Assembly (NCBI GenBank): GCA_041397865.1
Contig: JAWKVT010000001.1
Coordinates: 1,240,001 to 1,304,000, forward strand
DNA length: 64,000 bases
Direction of reading: 5' to 3'
Origin: TMED27 sp041397865
Lineage (GTDB): Bacteria > Pseudomonadota > Alphaproteobacteria > Micavibrionales > Micavibrionaceae
This document shows, in pieces, positions 15,124 through 25,165 of the stretch. The notes beneath the pieces are model-generated. The model saw only the letters and a program-made list of their open reading frames with translations. It was not told where the DNA came from and made no database searches. The position numbers were made by a program, and so were the translations under genes. Every line of letters begins with the position of its first letter. Within the stretch, counting starts at the first letter, position 1.

Positions 15124-16023
15124 ATGCCGCAAAAGAAAAAAGAGCAACGATGGAGTGTCGAGAAACGACTGGAATTCATTGATTTCCGCTTGTTTTGGGA
15201 GGGGCAGATCAACCGCTCTGACATCATGGATCAATTTGACGTTTCCGTGCCTCAAGCTTCGAATGACCTATCAAAATATCAGGAGGCAGCGCCAAAAAAT
15301 CTTCACTATGACTTCAAGGTGAAGAAATATTTCTCCACCGATTCGTTCAAACCTGCGTTTATCACGCCCGACGCCGACAGTTATTTTCGGCAACTGCGCG
15401 ATGACATGCTAGCTTTGAAATCCAACCCCGCTCCCTGGCTGTCATATGAACCGGAATATGACATTGTTCAAATGCCAAAACGTAATATTGACCCGGATAT
15501 ATTGCGTGTTGTGTCTGAAAGCATAAAAGAACAGAAAACTTTAAAAGTTCTGTACCAGTCCATGAACGGCGAAGAACCCGTATGGCGTGAAATATCGCCC
15601 CATGCCTTCGCGTTCGATGGTATGCGCTGGCACACTCGGGCTTTCTGCCACAAGGATTATGATTACAAAGATTTCCTGTTATCCCGCATTCAGGAAACAG
15701 GCGATTTTGTAAACGACGAGTGGCCAACGCAGCCCGATGAAAAATGGAATACATATTTCACATTGTCATTAACAACCCATCCGGACCTTACAAAAAGCCA
15801 GGCAAAGGCCGTGGCTCTTGATTACGATATGACAGAGGGGCGATTGGATCTAAATATTCGATTGGCGCTTCTTTATTATTACCTTCGCCGCTTTGGCCTT
15901 TACCCAAGCTGTGATGGCTCGGAAATGCCCGCGAATGAACAGCATGTTGTAGTGGCAAATAAAGCGGCAACCAAAAAAGCGCTGGCAAAGGCGCAGACAA
16001 TTAAAAAGAAAGAAGCAGCATAA
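15124..16023 (+). CDS. WYL-domain transcriptional regulator (BrxR/CapW-like)
   Basis: 299 residues. The N-terminus has a winged helix (VEKRLEFIDFRLFWEGQINR, then MDQFDVSVPQASNDLSKYQ). The middle (about 120-190) is a WYL domain (LKVLYQSMNGEEPVWREISP, then FAFDGMRWHTRAFCHKDYDY), and the C-terminus a WCX-like part. This is the layout of BrxR/CapW repressors that sit in front of phage-defence operons and release them on a signal. The stop overlaps the hsdM start (TAATGATG). It probably senses a nucleic-acid ligand through the WYL domain (known in the family) and controls hsdMSR. Confidence 0.88.
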   Translation: MPQKKKEQRWSVEKRLEFIDFRLFWEGQINRSDIMDQFDVSVPQASNDLSKYQEAAPKNLHYDFKVKKYFSTDSFKPAFITPDADSYFRQLRDDMLALKSNPAPWLSYEPEYDIVQMPKRNIDPDILRVVSESIKEQKTLKVLYQSMNGEEPVWREISPHAFAFDGMRWHTRAFCHKDYDYKDFLLSRIQETGDFVNDEWPTQPDEKWNTYFTLSLTTHPDLTKSQAKAVALDYDMTEGRLDLNIRLALLYYYLRRFGLYPSCDGSEMPANEQHVVVANKAATKKALAKAQTIKKKEAA

Positions 16024-17561
16024 TGATGATCGGCGAAATCAAAGGCAGAATTGACAGTATTTGGAACGACTTCTGGTCGGGTGGTGTGGCTAACCCGCTG
16101 ACGGTGATGGAGCAAATGACTTATCTGCTCTTTATCAAGCGGCTGGATGATCTGCATACATTGGAAGAACTCAAAAGCGAGCGCTTAAAAAAGCCGATGG
16201 AACGACGCATCTTCCCCGAAGGCAAGGATGACAAAGGCCGTTCTTATGAAGATATGCGCTGGTCACGCTTCAAGAATTTTGATCCCGGCGAAATGATGAC
16301 GGTGGTGGATGAACACGTCTTTCCATTTCTGCGTAATCTGGGCGCAGAAGGCTCCAGCTACGGAAAGCATATGAAGGATGCGCGCCTTGGTTTTTCCAAT
16401 CCCGCTTTGCTTGATAAGGTCGTACAAAAACTTGACCAAATCCCGATGGATGACCGCGACACCAAGGGCGATGTTTATGAATACATGCTGGGCATGATCG
16501 CCAGCGCGGGCAAGAACGGTCAATTCCGCACACCGCGCCATATCATCCAGTTGATGGTAGAGATGACAAAGCCAACACCAAAGGATGTGATTTGCGATCC
16601 GGCTTCCGGTACCTGCGGATTTTTGGTCGCGGCGAGTGAATATCTGCGCGAGCATAACCCAGAAATGCTGCGTGATGCGGATATGCGCAAACACTTCCAT
16701 AGCAACATGTTCCACGGCTTTGACTTTGATACGACCATGCTGCGGATTGGTGCTATGAATATGACCCTTCACGGTATCGAAAACCCATCCGTTGAATATC
16801 GGGACAGCTTGGCGGAAGAACATGGTGAAGATGCTGGCAAGTATAGCCTTGTCCTTGCCAACCCGCCCTTTGCAGGATCGCTGGATTATGAGAGCTGCGC
16901 CAAGGATCTACAAAAAATCGTCAAAACCAAAAAGACGGAGCTGTTGTTCCTTGCGCTGTTCCTGCGCCTTTTGAAGACTGGCGGTCGTGCGGCGGTCATT
17001 GTGCCGGACGGCGTACTGTTTGGCTCCTCCACCGCGCATAAATCCTTGCGGGAGAAATTGGTGGAAGAGCATAAGCTGGAGGCCGTCGTTAAATTGCCCT
17101 CCGGCGTGTTCAAACCCTATGCAGGTGTATCCACAGCCATTCTATTTTTCACCAAGACGGGCGTGGGCGGAACGGATCATGTCTGGTTTTATGATTTGCA
17201 GGCCGATGGCTTATCGCTGGATGATAAACGCGGCGATCTGCTGCCGAAAGAAAAACAGGGGCCACGCCCGAAAGAAGCGTTGAGTGCAGACGATCACGCC
17301 AAAAACAATCTTCCCGATGTGCTAGCGCGCTGGGCGGAGCGTGAGGGAGCGGAGCTGGAACGTAAACGCACCGCGCAAAGTTTCTGCGTTCCGCGCGCGG
17401 AAATTGCCGAGGCCGGATACGACCTCTCCCTCAACCGCTATAAAGAAGTTGAGCATGCAGAAATCAAATACGACACGCCAAAAGATATTCTGAAAGAACT
17501 GCGTGAGATCGAAAAAGACATTGCCAAAGGCATGAAAGAGCTTGAGGAGATGTTGGGATGA
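16023..17561 (+). CDS. hsdM: Type I restriction-modification methyltransferase subunit HsdM
   Basis: 512 residues. The N-terminal helical domain (about 1-130) precedes an adenine-N6 methyltransferase domain with the SAM-binding VICDPASGTCGFLVAASEYL and the catalytic NPPFAGS (LVLANPPF). A C-terminal coiled part contacts HsdS. The lengths and motifs fit an intact enzyme that methylates adenine in the recognition site with HsdS. It has two in-frame ATGs at 16023 and 16026. It follows the WYL gene directly and overlaps hsdS by 4 bases (17558-17561). Confidence 0.95.
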   Translation: MMIGEIKGRIDSIWNDFWSGGVANPLTVMEQMTYLLFIKRLDDLHTLEELKSERLKKPMERRIFPEGKDDKGRSYEDMRWSRFKNFDPGEMMTVVDEHVFPFLRNLGAEGSSYGKHMKDARLGFSNPALLDKVVQKLDQIPMDDRDTKGDVYEYMLGMIASAGKNGQFRTPRHIIQLMVEMTKPTPKDVICDPASGTCGFLVAASEYLREHNPEMLRDADMRKHFHSNMFHGFDFDTTMLRIGAMNMTLHGIENPSVEYRDSLAEEHGEDAGKYSLVLANPPFAGSLDYESCAKDLQKIVKTKKTELLFLALFLRLLKTGGRAAVIVPDGVLFGSSTAHKSLREKLVEEHKLEAVVKLPSGVFKPYAGVSTAILFFTKTGVGGTDHVWFYDLQADGLSLDDKRGDLLPKEKQGPRPKEALSADDHAKNNLPDVLARWAEREGAELERKRTAQSFCVPRAEIAEAGYDLSLNRYKEVEHAEIKYDTPKDILKELREIEKDIAKGMKELEEMLG

Positions 17562-18640
17562 ACTTTGTGGAATTGGGAAAGGTAGTTGAAATCAAGGGTG
17601 GCGGAACCCCTGATAAATCAAACCCTAACTATTGGGGTGGCTCAATCCCTTGGGCTTCCGTAAAGGATTTTAAATCCACAATCATTGAAAATACTATCGA
17701 CATGATCACGGAAGATGGTGTCGAAAACTCTGCCACCAATATTATTCCTGCTGGATCGATTATTGTTCCAACGCGGATGGCAGTAGGAAAAGCGGCAATC
17801 AATAAGGTTGATATGGCTATTAATCAGGACTTGAAGGCTCTTTTTCCGTCACCAGAAATAGATACACGCTTTTTGTTTCATTGCCTTTTGGCAAATTCAC
17901 AAGTTTTAGAAAGGCAGGCGTCGGGAGCAACCGTGAAAGGTATTAAGCTTGATGTCTTAAGGGCATTGCAAGTTCCTGTTATTTCTATGAATGAACAAAA
18001 GCGGATTGCGGCGATATTGGATCAGGCCGATGCGCTGAGCCAGTCCCGTCGCCGCGCTATCACCCGCCTCAACGACCTCTCTCAATCCATTTTTTATGAG
18101 ATGTTTGGCGATCCCAGAACAAACTTAAAAGGAATGCCTGTTGAGGAATTGGGACAAATCATAAAAGTAGGTAGCGGTGACGGTCTTACCGCAGAAAACC
18201 AAAATGGGGGCGATTACCCTGTTTACGGCGGTAATGGTGTAAATGGCTGGCATGACGCCTATAATGTGGAAAGAGATACGATTGTAATTGGGCGTGTGGG
18301 CGTTTACTGCGGGGCTGTTCATGTAACAGATCGAAAAGCGTGGGTTACTGATAATGCGTTAATCGTAAAATTGAAGAGAGATATGAATATTTCATATCTC
18401 TCTTCTGCATTAAAATATGCAAATCTCAATCAATATGCTGGCCGTTCTTCACAACCTCTTGTCTCTGGCACAAGAATTTATCCTGTAAAAATTTTGGTTC
18501 CTGATATGAATCTCCAAAAGCAATATGAACAGCGGATCACAAAGATTAAAGAGCTGGATTATATTTTTAATAGTGATAGGGATAAAATTGAAAACCTCTT
18601 CCTCTCCCTACAACAACGAGCATTTCGCGGGGAGTTGTAA
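17558..18640 (+). CDS. hsdS: Type I restriction-modification specificity subunit HsdS
   Basis: 360 residues with two target-recognition halves. The first opens LGKVVEIKGGGTPDKSNPNY and ends with a linker (QVPVISMNEQKRIAAILDQA). The second opens GQIIKVGSGDGLTAENQNGG and ends with LQQRAFRGEL. This is the two-TRD, two-helix arrangement of HsdS, which sets the bipartite DNA target for methylation and cleavage. The protein is shorter than many HsdS (about 400) but both halves look complete. It overlaps hsdM, and its TAA overlaps the ATG of the next gene. Confidence 0.93.
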   Translation: MNFVELGKVVEIKGGGTPDKSNPNYWGGSIPWASVKDFKSTIIENTIDMITEDGVENSATNIIPAGSIIVPTRMAVGKAAINKVDMAINQDLKALFPSPEIDTRFLFHCLLANSQVLERQASGATVKGIKLDVLRALQVPVISMNEQKRIAAILDQADALSQSRRRAITRLNDLSQSIFYEMFGDPRTNLKGMPVEELGQIIKVGSGDGLTAENQNGGDYPVYGGNGVNGWHDAYNVERDTIVIGRVGVYCGAVHVTDRKAWVTDNALIVKLKRDMNISYLSSALKYANLNQYAGRSSQPLVSGTRIYPVKILVPDMNLQKQYEQRITKIKELDYIFNSDRDKIENLFLSLQQRAFRGEL

Positions 18641-18777
18641 TGACTTTAGATCATGCAGAATTGTTAACGTTATTGCAGGAGCGCTCTTCCTATCCAATTG
18701 GCGCGCGCCATGAAAATCGTCACCAGCTGGATTATATTGCTCATCGCCTTAGTGTCGCAGGACAGTACAAAAATCTA
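18640..18777 (+). pseudogene. 5' piece of an IS-split HsdS-like/DUF4145 gene
   Basis: 46 codons from ATG 18640 (TAATG overlap with hsdS): MTLDHAELLTLLQERSSYPI and on to AGQYKNL. The insertion sequence begins at 18778, after the TA at 18776-18777. Removing the IS and one TA copy joins CTA to ATA TTA CCA at 19623 in the same frame, giving one gene of about 509 codons ending at 21011. The original protein is therefore disrupted; whether the downstream piece is made separately is unknown. Confidence 0.88.
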
Positions 18778-19620
18778 GGCTCAGGACTCATTAAATCCAC
18801 CATATGAAGATACATGCGATGGTGATGGCGGCTTTGAAGATGTGAGCACATCGGTCGTATCGCGTAGCGATGCGGCGCCAGTCTTTGAGTTTGGCGAAGC
18901 TGTTTTCGATTTTGTGACGTTTTTTGTACAGATCTCTGTCATATTCATGTTGTACCTTGCGATTTTTCTTTGATGGAATGCACGGTACAATGCCTTTATT
19001 GATCAGTGCCTCACGAAACCAGTCCGCATCATAGCCCCGATCAGCCAGTAACGTCGGAGCTTGCGGCAGTCTGTCAATCAAGGTTCTTGCCCCTTGATAA
19101 TCGCTGACCTGCCCGGCGCTCAGCTCCAGCAAGATGGGACGTCCCTCACCGTCGGTAACGGCGTGCAGTTTTGAGTTTAAGCCGCCTTTTGTCCTGCCGA
19201 CAGCACGGGGAACATCCCCTTTTTTAGCAGACTGGCTGCGGTGCGATGGGCTTTGAGGTGTGTGGCATCGATCATCAAACGGTCCGGCGCACCGCCTTCC
19301 TCCACCAAAGCGGCAAAGATTTTGTCGAAAATGCCCATACGACTCCAGCGCACAAAGCGGTTGTATAACGTTTTGTGCGGACCGTAATACGCAGGCGCAT
19401 CACGCCATTGCAGACCGCGTTTTAAAACATGAACAATGCCGCTGATCACACGCCGGTCATCCACACGCGGTTTGCCGTGTGGGTAGGGAAAGTAACGTTT
19501 TATGCTGTTTAGCTGATCTTCCGATAATAAAAATAAATCGCTCATGGTGATAAGCCTCCTCACCACAAGTGAATCACATCGTCAGCCTTTTGTGAATTCA
19601 TAATCAACAAGTCCTGAGCC
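18778..19620 (-). mobile_element. IS5-family (IS427-group-like) insertion sequence, 843 bp
   Basis: The ends are 11-bp perfect inverted repeats, GGCTCAGGACT (18778-18788) and its complement (19610-19620), flanked by a TA target duplication (18776-18777 and 19621-19622). It carries a two-frame DDE transposase on the minus strand and nothing else. A 2-bp TA duplication and a frameshifted transposase fit the IS427 group. Confidence 0.9.
18791..19545 (-). CDS. IS5-family DDE transposase made by -1 frameshift
   Basis: Frame A runs from ATG 19545 (GAGGAGG upstream) to 19177: MSDLFLLSEDQLNSIKRYFP, the helix RRVISGIVHVLKRGLQWRDA and the first catalytic Asp in LMIDATHLKAH. Frame B runs to 18791 and holds the second Asp (LLADRGYDADWF) and the Glu (KIENSFAKLKDWRR). 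The frames join at an A6G slippery run (19219-19225 on the plus strand as CTTTTTT): a -1 slip gives KKGDVPRAVGRTKGGLNSKL, which continues into frame B. All three DDE residues are present, so the element looks capable of movement. An in-frame start at 19566 is less likely. Confidence 0.88.
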
Positions 19621-19622
19621 TA

Positions 19623-21011
19623 ATATTACCAGAAAGTGCCTTAACGCTCGGCCATCCAGAGGTCAAAGCCATTCGAGAAATGGTTTTGGAGGACTATTAC
19701 CCTACGCACATGGTCGATTTGGGTGCCATCTGGAAGCCTGTAACGGGCATATCATTCCAGCTTCTGAGATTAAGCGAAACGCCGCAAGACAATATTCAGT
19801 TTGGCCACTTCCCTGGAATTGCAGAAATGAATGCAACTAGCAGTGTGATAGCCAGACATACCGGAGATTTTGGTGAATATAAGCTTTCTTTGAACTACAA
19901 TATCGCCGATGAGATGATTGCTTGGCTTAAAGGTAAAGACTGTCACAAAACTTTCGCATGCTCTTATAAAGAGTTTAACCCTGACAAGCTATTATTGCGT
20001 TATTATGAACCAGATCTAATGCAGAATGAAAAAGACATTCGTTCTGGTGATTTTAAACCTTTGAATGAGATTGCTGATATTTTGTTGCCACGGCAGGAAA
20101 AGAAGCCCGGAAAGGTTTTGAGTCCTCGTTACTTTGAATATCCGCTATCTATTTCAAGAATAGAAGAAAAGAATACTACCAATATTGAATTACAAAAGGG
20201 TGATATTTTATATGCAAGACATGGGGCTGGGCGATCATATCTTGTCACAGAGCAACCTAAAAAAACGCTTTATGCGCATACTGGCACCTTTGTTATTCGG
20301 TTAAAAGACCAGAGCATTATTCCTGAATATCTGCTTTTATATCTACAAAGTGACACGGGCAAGAAATACGCGCAACGCTATGCGCAAGGAACGGTTATAC
20401 AATTTTTATCCGCAAAAGTTTTGCGGGAATTTCCAATAAAAATACCATCAAAACACGTTCAGGAACGAGCAAAATCTCTATTTGAAACGCTATATCTGAC
20501 GCCAGAAGAAAACCTGGTTGAGCGGGTTAATCAAGAGCTCTTTGCAACGGGAGAACCAGAAGGCAATAAAATTGAGGTTGAATTCTTGCTTGAGCAACTG
20601 AGCCGGGCAAAGAAATGGAAGCTCAGTGCGGTACGAGATGTTATTGCTTCTGATTTAAAGGAAATTGATGTCTGTTTTAAAGCTAAAGCTTATAAGTCCT
20701 GCGTTATTCTTTGCGGTTCAGTTCTGGAGGCTGTGCTTTTGGACTGGATATCTGAAATTGAGCGTCATGATTATATTTCATCAGAGGAAGGACTGACTCT
20801 TTTCAATATGATTAAGAGCTTCTCTGATAACCGTATTCTTGGCAAGCGTGAGGCGGATCTGGCACATAACATCCGAAAAATGAGAAATATTGTTCACCCC
20901 AAAGAAATGCTAAAATCATCGGAGTTGAATGAAAAGCAGTGTGAAGCTCTGATATCAGGCTTGCGGAAAATATTGCATAAGCGCTTCAAAATATTGGAAG
21001 ATAAGAGCTGA
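19623..21011 (+). pseudogene. 3' piece of the IS-split gene: HsdS-like domain plus DUF4145
   Basis: 462 codons remain after the IS, the first internal ATG being at 19680. Residues about 125-260 of this piece resemble a type I specificity-subunit TRD (LNEIADILLPRQEKKPGKVL, then NIELQKGDILYARHGAGRSY and YLLLYLQSDTGKKYAQRYA, then LREFPIKIPSKHVQERA). The C-terminal 110 residues are a DUF4145-like helical domain (CVILCGSVLEAVLLDWISEI, then LAHNIRKMRNIVHP). HsdR downstream also carries DUF4145 at its N-terminus. Translation from 19680 would keep both domains and lose about 65 N-terminal residues, so partial function is possible. Confidence 0.8.
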
Positions 21012-21021
21012 GGGAGCGGGC

Positions 21022-24000
21022 ATGGCGGCATCACAATTTTACTTTCTACAGAATGAATTTATTGAAGTATATAATCACGCCCGCCGGGCGGAGGAATTGG
21101 CGCTGTCTGATCCGCGCAGCGCGTGCTTTTATGCGCGGCTTTCGCTGGAGACGGCGATTAAATGGATGTATCTGAGCGATAAATCGCTGCGTTCCCCTTA
21201 TGAACCGACCTTATCCGCGCTGATCCATGAGCCGAGCTTCCGCAATCTTGTCGGTCAGCCGATTGTTACAAAAGCCAAGATCATCAAGGATCTGGGCAAT
21301 ATGGCCGTTCACGAAACCAAAGCCATCGGGCAGGAGCGCGCGGTAACAGCGTTGCGAGAGTTATTCCATTTCTCCTATTGGCTGGTGCGCACCTATGCCA
21401 AGGGGAATAAGCCTGAGGCCAGCATTGCATTTTCCGCGGACAGCCTGCCGCAAACAAAACAGGTTGAAGCAAAAACACTCGGGCGGTTGCAGGCTGTTGA
21501 AAAGCAGTACCAGGAAAGCTTGAAAGCACAACAGCAGGCGGAGCTGGAGCGTAAGAGAAGCGAAGAAGGTCGGGAAGCCCTTGAGGCTGAGATTAAACGT
21601 CTGCAGAGTGAAATTACTGCCGTTAAAAAGGCCAATGCGGCGATCCCCGACCAGCATGATTACAACGAAGCCCAGACCCGGGATGCCTTTATTGATTTGC
21701 TCCTGAACGAAGCGGGCTGGTCGCTGGATAAGCCAGAAGACCGCGAATTCCCCGTCACCGGCATGCCGAATAATAAAGGTGAGGGTTTTGTCGATTATGT
21801 TCTGTGGGGCAAGGATGGCAAGCCGCTTGGGATTGTCGAGGCCAAGCGGACAAAACGTGATCCGCGTGAAGGCCAAAGACAGGCGGAGCTTTATGCCGAT
21901 TGTCTTGAAAAGCAATATGATCAGCGCCCGATTATTTTCTACACCAATGGATATGAACATTGGATCTGGGATGATAAGCGCTATCCTCCGCGTCAGGTGC
22001 AGGGATTTTATAAGCGCGATGAGTTGGAACTGGCAATACAGCGCCGTTCTACTCTAAAGCCTCTGGCGCAGCAAAAAATCGATCAGGATATTGCCGGGCG
22101 GTATTATCAGACGCGCGCTATTCGACGTATTTCTGAGACTTTTGAAAAGGATAATACACGCAAAGCCTTGCTTGTTATGGCGACGGGATCGGGGAAAACA
22201 CGGACGGTAATTGCGCTCTCGGATCTTCTCATGCGTGCCAACTGGGCAAAACGCATTCTATTTTTGGCCGACCGTGTGGCTTTGGTTAACCAGGCCACTA
22301 ACGCCTATAAGAAATTCTTGCCCAACACAGCGCCGGTTAATCTGGTCACAGACAAAAACACGCAAGGCCGCGTGTATGTTTCGACCTATCCGACAATGAT
22401 GGGACTTATTAACGAAACCAAGAATGGTGGTGTGCGCCAGTTCGGTCCTGGTCACTTTGATCTGATTATTATCGATGAGGCTCACCGCTCCGTTTACCGG
22501 AAATACCGCGCGATTTTTGATTATTTTGACTCCATGCTGGTTGGGTTGACGGTCACACCGAAAGATGAAGTTGATCGCGATACATATGAGCTGTTTGATC
22601 TTGAGCGCGGTGTGCCCACAGATGCTTACGATCTGGAGGATGCCATTAAAGATGGCTATTTGGTGCCTCCTAAGGCGATATCTGTACCGCTTAAATTCCC
22701 AACGCTAGGTATAAATTATGATGATCTTAGTGATGAGGAAAAGGAGCAATGGGACGCGATAGAATGGGACGAGGAAGGCGATAAGCCTGACTATGTGGAT
22801 CCGGTAGCCGTTAACAAATGGCTGTTTAATCAGGACACCGTCGATAAAGTCCTCAAGCATCTGATGACTCACGGTACTTATGTTGAGGATGGAGAGGTTC
22901 TCGGGAAAACTATAATTTTCGCCAAAAACTCGCCGCATGCACAGTTTATTGCACAGCGTTTTGATGCCAATTATCCGCATTTAAAGGGGAAATTTGCCCG
23001 CGTCATCGATTATAAAACTGAATATGCGCAGTCGTTGATAGATGATTTTTCTGAGCCTGAAAAAGCGCCGCACATAGCAGTATCCGTTGATATGCTTGAT
23101 ACCGGTATCGATGTGCCGGAAGTTGTAAATTTAGTGTTCTTTAAAGTTGTGCGCTCAAAGACAAAATTCTGGCAGATGATTGGACGGGGCACGCGTTTGC
23201 GGCCTGATTTATTTGGACCGGGCCAGCATAAACAAAATTTCCAGATATTTGATTACTGCCATAATTTTGAATTTTTTAATCAAAACCCCGATTTATCAGA
23301 CGGCGCAGGTTCTGAATCTTTAAGTCAGCGCCTCTTTGAGGCTCGTGTTGAGCTGATGAGCAATCTGGATGGGGGTTCACAGCTGATAGATGACGCAGCC
23401 CAAAAGTTAAGAAATGAGATTTCAAAACATCTTCAAGATGAAGTCATGGGCATGAATTTGGACAATTTTGTCGTTCGGCCTCGAAGACTTTATGTCGAAA
23501 AGTACCAGGATCAAAATGTTTGGAATAAACTTGGCCTAGATGAAAAAACAGAACTTATTGAATATTTGTCGGACTTACCCAGTAGCGTGGTTGATGATGA
23601 TACGGCGGCAAAGCAGTTTGATTTACTAATATTGCGATCACAGATCACATTGTTGAATGGGGAGAAGAGCTTTCTTAGTTACAAAAAGAAAGTGATTAAA
23701 ACTGCTTCAGCACTGGAAGAGCTTCAAAACGTGCCAATGGTAGCGCGTGAAATGGAGCTTATTCTTGATGTGCAGACAGATGAATTTTGGACAGATATTA
23801 CGCTGCCAATGCTCGATATGGTTCGCAAACGTTTGCGCGGACTTGTTAATTTGATTGAAAAAAAGGATCGTCCTCGGGTCTTTACAAACTTTGAGGATGA
23901 GATAGGCGAGCATGAAGAAGTGGATTTACCGAATATGTCGGTGGGCACTGATATGCAGCGTTTTAAAGCCAAAGCTCAGCATTTCTTACAGCAAAACTTG

Positions 24001-24417
24001 AACCATATTGCGATTCAAAAAATTAGGTTAAACGAGCCTCTTACGCCTCAAGATATCAAGGAGATCGAACGTCTGTTTATTGATGCCGGAATTGCAACAC
24101 AGGAAGATCTAAAAAAACTTCAGGAAAATATAAAGCTCGGCCTGTTTATTCGATCTCTGGTTGGCCTTGATCGTGAAGCAGCTAAAAAGGCATTTGCTGA
24201 GTTTCAGAGCGATAAGCCATTTTCTGCCGACCAACTTGAATTTTTAGATCTGATCATCAATTACTTGACTGAAAAAGGTGTTATGGAGCCGAGCTTGCTT
24301 TATGAAAGCCCGTTTACAGACATTGATGATATGGGCGTTGAAGGTGTTTTTCAGCCGGATCAGGTCACTCATTTAATCAGCATTCTTGAAGAAGTAAGCA
24401 TGAGGGCTGCGGCATAG
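21022..24417 (+). CDS. hsdR: Type I restriction enzyme HsdR with N-terminal DUF4145
   Basis: 1131 residues. Residues about 1-135 form a DUF4145-like helical domain (ARLSLETAIKWMYLSDKSLR, then LGNMAVHETKA). A coiled coil spans about 155-205. The HsdR_N nuclease domain follows (FVDYVLWGKDGKPLGIVEAK, with the D, E and K of the PD-(D/E)xK site). Then come helicase motifs I (ATGSGKTRT), II (IIDEAHRS), III (VGLTVTPKDE) and VI (QMIGRGTRLR), and an EcoEI-type C-terminus. All catalytic motifs are intact. It is the motor and nuclease of the complex with HsdM and HsdS. It follows the IS-split gene by 10 bases. Confidence 0.94.
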   Translation: MAASQFYFLQNEFIEVYNHARRAEELALSDPRSACFYARLSLETAIKWMYLSDKSLRSPYEPTLSALIHEPSFRNLVGQPIVTKAKIIKDLGNMAVHETKAIGQERAVTALRELFHFSYWLVRTYAKGNKPEASIAFSADSLPQTKQVEAKTLGRLQAVEKQYQESLKAQQQAELERKRSEEGREALEAEIKRLQSEITAVKKANAAIPDQHDYNEAQTRDAFIDLLLNEAGWSLDKPEDREFPVTGMPNNKGEGFVDYVLWGKDGKPLGIVEAKRTKRDPREGQRQAELYADCLEKQYDQRPIIFYTNGYEHWIWDDKRYPPRQVQGFYKRDELELAIQRRSTLKPLAQQKIDQDIAGRYYQTRAIRRISETFEKDNTRKALLVMATGSGKTRTVIALSDLLMRANWAKRILFLADRVALVNQATNAYKKFLPNTAPVNLVTDKNTQGRVYVSTYPTMMGLINETKNGGVRQFGPGHFDLIIIDEAHRSVYRKYRAIFDYFDSMLVGLTVTPKDEVDRDTYELFDLERGVPTDAYDLEDAIKDGYLVPPKAISVPLKFPTLGINYDDLSDEEKEQWDAIEWDEEGDKPDYVDPVAVNKWLFNQDTVDKVLKHLMTHGTYVEDGEVLGKTIIFAKNSPHAQFIAQRFDANYPHLKGKFARVIDYKTEYAQSLIDDFSEPEKAPHIAVSVDMLDTGIDVPEVVNLVFFKVVRSKTKFWQMIGRGTRLRPDLFGPGQHKQNFQIFDYCHNFEFFNQNPDLSDGAGSESLSQRLFEARVELMSNLDGGSQLIDDAAQKLRNEISKHLQDEVMGMNLDNFVVRPRRLYVEKYQDQNVWNKLGLDEKTELIEYLSDLPSSVVDDDTAAKQFDLLILRSQITLLNGEKSFLSYKKKVIKTASALEELQNVPMVAREMELILDVQTDEFWTDITLPMLDMVRKRLRGLVNLIEKKDRPRVFTNFEDEIGEHEEVDLPNMSVGTDMQRFKAKAQHFLQQNLNHIAIQKIRLNEPLTPQDIKEIERLFIDAGIATQEDLKKLQENIKLGLFIRSLVGLDREAAKKAFAEFQSDKPFSADQLEFLDLIINYLTEKGVMEPSLLYESPFTDIDDMGVEGVFQPDQVTHLISILEEVSMRAAA

Positions 24418-24645
24418 AACGCTTTCTGCTCACTTTTCACCCCTTGTCAAAGAAAAGAATCTTATTATATTGAATGATTAGTAGCGGGCCGGGCCCCTCT
24501 GGCGATAGGAAAGTAATTTATATTTCTATCGTGATGTCGGACCGCATCGGGAACAAGTTTTCCGGTGTTGGTTGACATTTTTCAAAACCCTGACACCGAA
24601 AACCTCCCGATCAAGGCTGTAACTTTGATAAAAAGGAGGAAAACT

Positions 24646-24873
24646 ATGTCAGTTCAGCATTTTAAATCGTTATTGTTCAAATCCGCTCAGATTCAGGAAG
24701 AGATCGAGAAGGAGCATAAACGGCGTTGGCCGGACTGGATGCGCCTGCTCAAACTTAAGAAAATCCGTCTGGCGATCAAGGATCGTCTGGAGCGTATTGC
24801 GCGTGAGCATTCACCGCAACGCCTTCAGCCTGTGCGCATTAAAGCGAACCGTGGCCATTGGCAGAGTCAATAA
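24646..24873 (+). CDS. YdcH-like (DUF465-type) small protein
   Basis: 75 residues from ATG 24646, which follows AAAAGGAGG; an in-frame start at 24565 has no such site. The sequence is a basic helix (MSVQHFKSLLFKSAQIQEEI, then KIRLAIKDRLERIAREH), like DUF465/YdcH proteins though with a long RRWPDWMRL insert, so the assignment is tentative. It opens a run of five plus-strand genes ending with htpX. The 228 bases upstream (24418-24645) hold no gene; they include a short GGGCC/GGCCC palindrome and a GATA-GAAA/TTTC-TATC inverted repeat. Confidence 0.65.
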   Translation: MSVQHFKSLLFKSAQIQEEIEKEHKRRWPDWMRLLKLKKIRLAIKDRLERIAREHSPQRLQPVRIKANRGHWQSQ

Positions 24874-24906
24874 TTTTCAAACAGAACCAAAAGAAAGGAA
24901 TCATCT

Positions 24907-25140
24907 ATGACACAACCACAAAAACAAAACCGCGATATCGAAAAAACCTACAGCATCCCGCAGTTTGTCGAAAAATTGCGTCGTCTGGCCGATTGCCTTG
25001 AGCAAGGCGAGCGTTTCGATATCCAGATTGCGGGAGAACGCATTTACGTTCCCAAAGACGCTGTTTTTAACATCGAGCATGAGCGCGGCGATGGCGAAGA
25101 AGAAATTGAATTCCAGATCAAATGGAAACACCAATCATAA
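24907..25140 (+). CDS. Amphi-Trp domain protein
   Basis: 77 residues: TYSIPQFVEKLRRLADCLEQ, then FDIQIAGERIYVPKDAVFNI and EEIEFQIKWKHQS. This is the amphi-Trp domain: a helix, two short strands and a closing amphipathic strand with a conserved Trp before KH. The domain's function is unknown; these proteins often sit with stress genes. The ATG has GAAAGGAA about 8 bases upstream. It is the second gene of the cassette that ends with htpX. A second frame also runs through the region from 24965, but that ORF is genuine only from 25166. Confidence 0.85.
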   Translation: MTQPQKQNRDIEKTYSIPQFVEKLRRLADCLEQGERFDIQIAGERIYVPKDAVFNIEHERGDGEEEIEFQIKWKHQS

Positions 25141-25165
25141 ACAACAAAAGAAAGGACTTAAGACC

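Noticed and set aside
24440..24475. Heat-shock (sigma32-type) promoter before the stress cassette
   Set aside because: CTTG and CTTATTAT words are present but 14 bases apart, too close for the usual spacing.
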